Shown: piece by piece, positions 7,450 to 11,555 of the stretch
How positions within the stretch are numbered: position 1 is the stretch's first letter
Layout of the letters: every line of letters starts with the position of its first letter
DNA from: an uncultured Planctomycetaceae bacterium
GTDB lineage: Bacteria > Planctomycetota > Planctomycetia > Planctomycetales > Planctomycetaceae
DNA length: 11,555 bases
Direction: 5' to 3'
Assembly: GCA_903921605.1 (NCBI GenBank)
Contig: CAIXQV010000032.1
Location: forward strand, 1-11,555
Notes under the pieces: generated by a model
Database searches by the model: none
Told to the model about the DNA's origin: nothing
The model's input: only the letters and a program-made list of their open reading frames with translations
Made by a program: the position numbers and the translations under genes

Positions 7450-10101
7450 TTATTTAGTTGTCCTGCCATTGGGGAATCGGACGCTGATGGTGGTGCCAAC
7501 GCCGGTGGAGAGTTCAATCGAACCACCAAGCTGATCGATCAGAGTATTGACCAATTGAAGCCCGAAGGAGGAAGTGTTGCGGAAATCGATGTCACTCGGC
7601 AATCCCGGGCCGTTGTCTGAAACGCGAAGAATGTTAAATACCTCATCCAGACGATGAAACTCGATCGCGAGGCGAGGTTCGGCGTGGTCACGAAATGCAT
7701 GTTTGAAGCAATTCGAAATCAGCTCATTGAGAAGAAGTCCGCAGGGAATTGCCAAATCAATCGGGACAGGTGCAATTCCGATACTCAAATCTACGTGAAT
7801 CTGATCCTCAGACACCCGATTCGCTCGAAGGAGATCTTCGATAAGTTGACTCAGGTAGTCGTGGAAATCAACGCGAGCCAGATCCTGCGATCTGTAGAGA
7901 CGCTCGTGGATCATTGCCATCGACTTAACCCTTCCTCGTGATTCGGCAAACATCTTAAGAGTGGCCGGGTCGCTCGTGTGCTCAGACTGCAGGTCCAGTA
8001 ATGTAGAGACGACCTGCAGATTGTTCTTTACGCGATGGTGAATCTCACGCAACATAACGTCCTTTTCTTCAACGGCCTCCCGCAATGCGTTCTCGGCAAG
8101 TTTCTGTCGACTGACGTCGCGGGAGACATTGGACGCGCCAGTAATCTGGCCGTTGAGATTGCGAATGGGCGACACTGTGGCGGACACCTGGATGAGCCGG
8201 CCATCTTTGTGAACTCGCGTTGTCTCCATTGGATCGATCTTCCGTCCGCTCCGAAGCCGAGTCAGAATGCTGTCTTCCTCTGCAAGCAAATCTGGTGGGA
8301 TCAGCATCGTCATGGGACGCCCGACAATCTCATCGGCGGTGTAACCGAAAACGTTCGTCGCGCCTTGGTTCCAGCTTTCGATGATCCCGTCAGGATTCTT
8401 GCTTATGATCGCATCTTCGCTCGATTCGACGATTGAGGCCAATCGCCTGGACATTTCCTCGGCCCGTATTCGCTGCGTGATGTCGACTATTGTGCCCAGG
8501 TGTCCATAAACCGTCTCCGTCAGATTGCGCAGTGCCACGGAACGCCCGGAGAGCCACGTGATTCTACCAGTCGGCGTCAGGAATCGGTACTCGGAAGAAA
8601 ACTCTCTTAGACTTGTCGCAGCCTCCTCCCACTCGCGAGCGACGCGGACGCGATCGTCCGGATGCAATGCATTTGCCCAGCCGGGACCTAAAGCGGCTTC
8701 CTCCGAAAACCCAGCCATCTCACACCAGCGAGCGTTAACAAACAAACAGTTGCCAACGCCATCCGTTTCAAAGATCCCCACGGGGGCATTCTTTGCAAGA
8801 GCTTTGAACCGTTCTTCACTCATGCGTAGTGCGATTTCCGAGCGTTTATTTGCCGTAATGTCATGGCCTTCCGCAATCAACATGAAAACATTGCCGTATT
8901 CGTCTTGGCACGGTGTGAGAGCAAAATCCACCCAGATCAGTGTGCCATCAACTATTGGATGCGACGCTTCAAACTGCTCCCTCTTGCCCCCTGCTGCATT
9001 TGCAATAGCCTGCTGCAAGCGTGTTTGCTGTGCCGAATCATGTATCCACCAGCGAGTTTGCCAAAACGGCTTGCCAAGGACTTCGGATTCCGTGGCCCCC
9101 GTTGCTGCAAGGGCCGTCCGGTTGGCTTCCATGAGAACTCCATCGGGGGACAACAGGCTGACGAACTGAAACTGCGAATGGAAAATCGCTTTAAAGCGTG
9201 ATTCAGAGACCTGGCGTTCTCGTAAAACAACAGCAAGCATGAGCGACGTCAGGCAAACAGACGCGACAAACAATTGCGTCGCCAGGACTTGGTCAGCAGC
9301 GGAAACCTCGACCGTACCAACGGAATGGTGGCGAGACAGTGTGGCCCACGTGCCAACGAGCGATATCACGACAATCGCCACTGAAGTCCCTTGAAGATCT
9401 GATCGCAGTGTGACCCAGATCATCAAAGGAAATACAAAGTACGGAGCCGTTAGCAGCGCCATCGGCTCATGATGATTTTCTCCAAAAGCCTTCCAGACAA
9501 ATCCAGCGGTCAGCAGGATGATAAGGCCAACTTCGATTCTCCGCATACGCTGCATCTTGCCATGCAGGACCGGCCTCACCAGGGACAGCACGATTGGAGC
9601 GAACAGGATCATTCCCAGAGCATCGCCCAACCACCAGATCTTCCAGACCGCCAGAAATGATGGCGCACCCAATCCGATGGTGACGACTCCCGCCCCAAAC
9701 AAACCTGTAACCGCGCAGACCACCGATGGTGCCGCAAACATGATGAGCACATCGACTGGCCGGTCAAGACTCATCGGAAGACCACGCATCCGTCGCATCA
9801 GGTATGCGATCAGAACCGGTTCGACTGCATTGACAAAGGCAAAGCCGGCGGACACATCCGCACTGTGGCCATGGCAGACATTTGCCAGAAGATTGCCGCA
9901 AAACGCCGCGAGCGAGGCGTTCCACCAGTTTCGTTTCTTTGTGGTGAGGAGATATCCAAGCAACAGGCCACCCGCTGGCCAAAAGACAGCAATCTTTTCC
10001 GGCAGCAGAACGAACTCCACGCCGAGCATCGAGACTGCGAAATACAGAACGGCGATCAACACCAGTCTCAAGACGGGACTATCATCCTTTTCATTTGGCA
10101 T
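7450..10101 (-). CDS. membrane sensor histidine kinase (MASE1-PAS-PAS-PAS-HisKA_2-HATPase)
   Basis: From ATG 10101 the protein has 883 residues. An upstream in-frame TTG at 10125 would add eight. I prefer the ATG because AGGG lies nine bases before it. Residues about 10-295 hold eight or more hydrophobic segments and fit the MASE1 membrane sensor domain (VFWPAGGLLLGYLL, WKIWWLGDALGMILFAP). Three PAS domains follow at about 300-415, 425-545 and 550-665; the second contains the PAS-fold end GHLGTIVDITQR and the third ASIVESSEDAIISKNPDG. HisKA_2 carries REIHHRVKNN, with His689 before RVKNN as the likely phosphoacceptor. The HATPase has LNELISNCFKHA (N-box) and SDNGPGLP (G1). There is no receiver or output domain, so the phosphate must go to a separate protein. 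The hybrid kinase 36 bp downstream, which begins with a receiver, is the obvious partner. The ligand is unknown. Confidence 0.95.
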   Translation of the reverse strand: MPNEKDDSPVLRLVLIAVLYFAVSMLGVEFVLLPEKIAVFWPAGGLLLGYLLTTKKRNWWNASLAAFCGNLLANVCHGHSADVSAGFAFVNAVEPVLIAYLMRRMRGLPMSLDRPVDVLIMFAAPSVVCAVTGLFGAGVVTIGLGAPSFLAVWKIWWLGDALGMILFAPIVLSLVRPVLHGKMQRMRRIEVGLIILLTAGFVWKAFGENHHEPMALLTAPYFVFPLMIWVTLRSDLQGTSVAIVVISLVGTWATLSRHHSVGTVEVSAADQVLATQLFVASVCLTSLMLAVVLRERQVSESRFKAIFHSQFQFVSLLSPDGVLMEANRTALAATGATESEVLGKPFWQTRWWIHDSAQQTRLQQAIANAAGGKREQFEASHPIVDGTLIWVDFALTPCQDEYGNVFMLIAEGHDITANKRSEIALRMSEERFKALAKNAPVGIFETDGVGNCLFVNARWCEMAGFSEEAALGPGWANALHPDDRVRVAREWEEAATSLREFSSEYRFLTPTGRITWLSGRSVALRNLTETVYGHLGTIVDITQRIRAEEMSRRLASIVESSEDAIISKNPDGIIESWNQGATNVFGYTADEIVGRPMTMLIPPDLLAEEDSILTRLRSGRKIDPMETTRVHKDGRLIQVSATVSPIRNLNGQITGASNVSRDVSRQKLAENALREAVEEKDVMLREIHHRVKNNLQVVSTLLDLQSEHTSDPATLKMFAESRGRVKSMAMIHERLYRSQDLARVDFHDYLSQLIEDLLRANRVSEDQIHVDLSIGIAPVPIDLAIPCGLLLNELISNCFKHAFRDHAEPRLAIEFHRLDEVFNILRVSDNGPGLPSDIDFRNTSSFGLQLVNTLIDQLGGSIELSTGVGTTISVRFPNGRTTK

Positions 10102-10204
10102 ACCAGTGCACCCTGTCGCGCGCAAAAAGACCTGGCTGCGAGTTCACAACGCGTGGAAAAAGGATTCGCAACGGATCAGCGTGAGGATAGCATCGTTCTT
10201 GCCT

Positions 10205-10255
10205 GAGTGTCACTGTCGATCGAGTAGCACTGTCCATCGAGTGACAATGTCAACC
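10205..10255. repeat. three 17-bp imperfect tandem repeats upstream of the kinase operon
   Basis: Three units run head to tail: GAGTGTCACTGTCGATC (10205-10221), GAGTAGCACTGTCCATC (10222-10238) and GAGTGACAATGTCAACC (10239-10255). Units 1 and 2 agree at 14 of 17 positions, 1 and 3 at 13, 2 and 3 at 12, with GAGT, CA and TGTC constant. They lie about 104-154 bp upstream of the preferred kinase start, in a stretch (10126-10380) without a gene. On the minus strand the third unit contains a perfect TTGACA (10248-10253), but the hexamer 17 bases downstream (GTGCTA) is a poor -10. Regularly spaced units in front of an operon could be operator sites; decayed non-functional DNA is the alternative. Confidence 0.55.
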
Positions 10256-10380
10256 TGTGAACAGGACCAGACGCTGGGAACCGCCATCATCTTGACGGGA
10301 CTTCGTCCAGTGATTTGCTGGAGGTTGGAATGCGTTCCGGCCACTTCTGGTGCGGCCGAGTATGTCTCAGCCCCCACAAG

Positions 10381-10953
10381 CTACTTCAAGCTGTACTTGT
10401 AAATCCGCCGATCATTTATGAACACCCACAGATTTTTGTCGGGGTCTGCAAAAAGACTTAGGTCGTCCAGGGAATTGCCATCGATCAGAAGCAAATCGGC
10501 CAACGCTCCAGCTTCGACAACGCCAAGTCGCCCTGGATATCGATTTCTGGGCCTCGATAGAGCAAGAAGTTCCGCGTTGTTTTTAGTGATCATGTGGACG
10601 GCCTCGGCCGCAGTGAATCATTGCTCAATTTTCAGTATATCGGGGGACTGATTCTCCGCGAGGGTTGGGTCAAACATGATGTCCGTTCCCCACGCAAGCT
10701 TGACCTTATGTTTCCGAGCCATGCGATCAGCCAGCTCCGTACCGTCAACTACTAATTGTTTCTTGACGGGAGTCATCTCCGGGGCTGCGGACGGTGCCGG
10801 ATCCAGCGCCTGCAGGCTCAGCCATACGTCCTTTTTCGCAAGCAATTCGATTGAGGCTTCATCCAGCAGTTGTCCGTGTTCGACACATTTCACGCCGGCT
10901 TCCACAGCGCGCCTAACGGCCTTCGGAGTATAGGCATGGACTGTGACATCTGT
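10381..10953 (-). pseudogene. metal-dependent amidohydrolase, N-terminally truncated and with an in-frame stop
   Basis: Two segments in the same frame together form the C-terminal half of an imidazolonepropionase-like amidohydrolase. The first (10953-10621) reads DVTVHAYTPKAVRRAVEAG, then CVEHGQLLDEAS and AWGTDIMFDP. After a TGA at 10618-10620 the frame resumes with FTAAEAVHMITKNNAELLALS and ADLLLIDGN to TAG at 10381-10383. In homologues I recall, Trp precedes F/YTP at this point, so a TGG to TGA change explains the stop. Likely metal or active-site residues that remain are the His of VHAY, the His of EHG and the Asp of WGTD. The N-terminal HxH motif, the signal peptide and roughly the first half of a protein of about 420-450 residues are missing: homology ends at about 10950 and an in-frame TGA lies at 10954-10956. 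This cannot make an active enzyme. A sequencing error could explain the internal stop but not the truncation. Confidence 0.85.
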
Positions 10954-10956
10954 TCA

Positions 10957-11072
10957 ACGTAAGGCCGACAAGTCCGTAGAGCAAAGCCAGTGTTGCAGCC
11001 GAACGCAGGAAAAGGTTGGGCAATGGAAGCATTCCGGCAGCAATGGCTGAGAATATCACAAACACGAAGCGT
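10957..11072. other. junction stretch between two gene relics
   Basis: Amidohydrolase similarity stops at about 10950 and integrase similarity begins at about 11073, so this 116-bp piece belongs clearly to neither. On the minus strand one frame is strongly hydrophobic (FVFVIFSAIAAGMLPLP, then LRSAATLALLYGLVGL) and could be a scrap of a membrane protein. It has no good start or ribosome binding site, and its continuation upstream reads across the integrase relic. I leave it unassigned. Confidence 0.3.
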
Positions 11073-11261
11073 CGAACGATCAAGAAGGCAGTATTGGAGA
11101 TCTGGCCCAAGCTGTGGCAAAACCTCAGAGCCAGTCGGGAAACGGAGTTGCTGCGTCGTTTCGACATCAAGGATGTGTGCAATTGGCTCGGCAATACCCC
11201 GGCAGTCGCATTGATGCATGATCCGCGGGCTGGCAACGACGCCTTGAGGAAAGCAACTCTT
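11073..11261 (+). pseudogene. tyrosine recombinase / phage-type integrase, C-terminal remnant
   Basis: A frame open from 11016 to TAA 11475-11477 contains RTIKKAVLEIWPKLWQNLRA, then SRETELLRRFDIKDVCNWLG, then NTPAVALMHDP and DALRKATLA. This is the catalytic end of the tyrosine recombinases common in Planctomycetota (family pattern, from memory: WPKLFQNLRASRETEL, VVCxWxGN, AxxHYxxV, FxKA). The Arg of QNLR (11127-11129) is the expected second catalytic arginine. The catalytic tyrosine that follows the His of the HY motif is Asp here (GAT at 11220-11222, one base from TAT). The SAM-like core-binding domain and most of the catalytic domain are absent, and there is no credible start, so it is a relic. 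It lies 154 bp from a tRNA-Lys gene, the typical neighbourhood of an integrated element. Downstream of 11261 the frame stays open but runs through a terminator and into the antisense strand of the tRNA. Confidence 0.65.
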
Positions 11262-11354
11262 GCCGTGAGTCCCACAGTTGCAGGGGACCTAAACACGCCC
11301 GAATCAACGGGATTGGCTGGAATAGAGCGGAAGTCGACAAGAAGGAAAGACCAA

Positions 11355-11411
11355 CAAAAAACGCCCATCTTGCGAAAAGCCAGTCATAAACGGGCTATCG
11401 CAAGAGGGCGT
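11355..11411 (-). terminator. intrinsic terminator of the tRNA-Lys transcript
   Basis: On the minus strand a long stem is formed by ACGCCCTCTTGCGA (11411-11398) and TCGCAAGATGGGCGT (11375-11361), with one unpaired base, extended inward by AGCC/GGCT. It is followed directly by six T (11361-11356). It starts five bases past the tRNA 3' end. Stem strength, position and T-tract all fit a Rho-independent terminator. The same palindrome followed by no T-run on the plus strand makes it one-directional. Confidence 0.87.
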
Positions 11412-11415
11412 GAGG

Positions 11416-11488
11416 TGCTCCCAGTAGGACTCGAACCTACGACCTACGGATTAAGAGTCAGTTGCTCTACCAACTGAGCTATAGGAGC
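11416..11488 (-). tRNA. tRNA-Lys (anticodon CTT)
   Basis: The 73-nt cloverleaf is complete. The acceptor arm pairs GCTCCTA with TGGGAGC (one G-T wobble), the D-arm pairs GCTC with GAGC around AGTTGGTA, and the T-arm pairs GTAGG with CCTAC around TTCGAGT. The anticodon loop is CTCTTAA, giving CTT at positions 34-36, which reads the lysine codon AAG. The discriminator base is A, and the 3' CCA is not encoded (CCT follows). The anticodon stem (ACTGA with TCCGT) has one mismatch, T29 against C41. A strong terminator follows on the same strand and a promoter-like pair precedes it, so it is probably a single-gene transcript. Confidence 0.97.
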
Positions 11489-11498
11489 AGTGAGGCAC

Positions 11499-11527
11499 AT
11501 GATATCGTCAGGACTATGCGTTTCCAA
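11499..11527 (-). promoter_or_regulatory. likely sigma-70-type promoter of tRNA-Lys
   Basis: On the minus strand TTGGAA (11527-11522) and TATCAT (11504-11499) are separated by 17 bases. They match TTGACA at four of six positions and TATAAT at five of six. The -10 ends ten bases before the tRNA 5' end, so transcription would start a few bases ahead of the mature tRNA. Position and spacing support the call; planctomycete promoter consensus is poorly known. Confidence 0.45.
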
Positions 11528-11555
11528 GTATCACGCTCGCAAAAACGCGGGATCG

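Noticed and set aside
10205..10255. CRISPR array reading of the tandem repeats
   Set aside because: The units are contiguous without spacers, only three in number and imperfect, and no cas gene is present.
10338..10358. CGGCC...GGCCG hairpin between the amidohydrolase relic and the kinase operon
   Set aside because: The stem is only five base pairs with a large loop and there is no T-tract on either strand, so it is not a convincing terminator.
9518..10402. 294-codon open frame on the plus strand
   Set aside because: It lies antisense to the MASE1 kinase over most of its length, has no recognisable domain, and its sequence is what the strongly coding minus strand would give in a shadow frame.
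10913..11368. 151-codon minus-strand frame with a hydrophobic end
   Set aside because: It overlaps the integrase relic antisense, starts inside the terminator region, and only the stretch near 10957-11072 looks protein-like; there is not enough to call a gene.

Overview
The window looks like chromosomal DNA from a member of the Planctomycetota. The evidence is the protein content rather than any marker gene: a large secreted protein joining a Planctomycete-type heme-binding domain (CxxCH, then SLMP), a second cytochrome c domain, a DUF6797-like region, a LamG-like domain and a beta-propeller; an S46-type peptidase end; and a tyrosine-recombinase remnant of the 'NLRASRETEL / WLGN' type that I associate with this phylum. 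Genus and species cannot be read from the sequence.

Layout. 1-219 (+) is the 3' end of an S46 serine dipeptidyl-peptidase. 220-542 holds no recognisable gene. 543-4562 (+) is the diheme secreted protein. 4563-5502 is accessory debris: a pair of inverted REP-like repeats (4622-4650 and 4733-4761) just past the C-terminal remnant of an IS200-like/REP-associated tyrosine transposase (4774-5256, -). 5503-7413 (-) is a soluble hybrid histidine kinase (REC-PAS-HisKA-HATPase-REC). 36 bp upstream of it and on the same strand lies a membrane kinase (MASE1-PAS-PAS-PAS-HisKA_2-HATPase, 7450-10101, -). The two probably form one operon read from the 10102-10380 region, which carries three 17-bp tandem repeats. 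10381-10953 (-) is a broken amidohydrolase, truncated at its N-terminus and cut by one in-frame TGA. About 11073-11261 (+) is a tyrosine-recombinase C-terminal remnant facing a tRNA-Lys(CTT) gene (11416-11488, -), which has its own strong intrinsic terminator (11355-11411) and a plausible promoter.

How it fits together. The working units are the secreted cytochrome-like protein, the two-kinase operon and the tRNA. The kinase pair looks like a phosphorelay: the MASE1 HisKA_2 kinase has no receiver or output domain of its own, and its downstream partner begins with a receiver domain. The rest (REP pair with transposase relic, amidohydrolase relic, integrase relic at a tRNA) looks like decayed mobile or accessory DNA around the kinase operon. 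In both recombinase relics the position where I expect the catalytic tyrosine reads Asp. I did not find a convincing wholly new system; the most unusual items are the REP/transposase relic, the tandem repeats upstream of the kinase operon, and the integrase frame that runs into the antisense strand of the tRNA.
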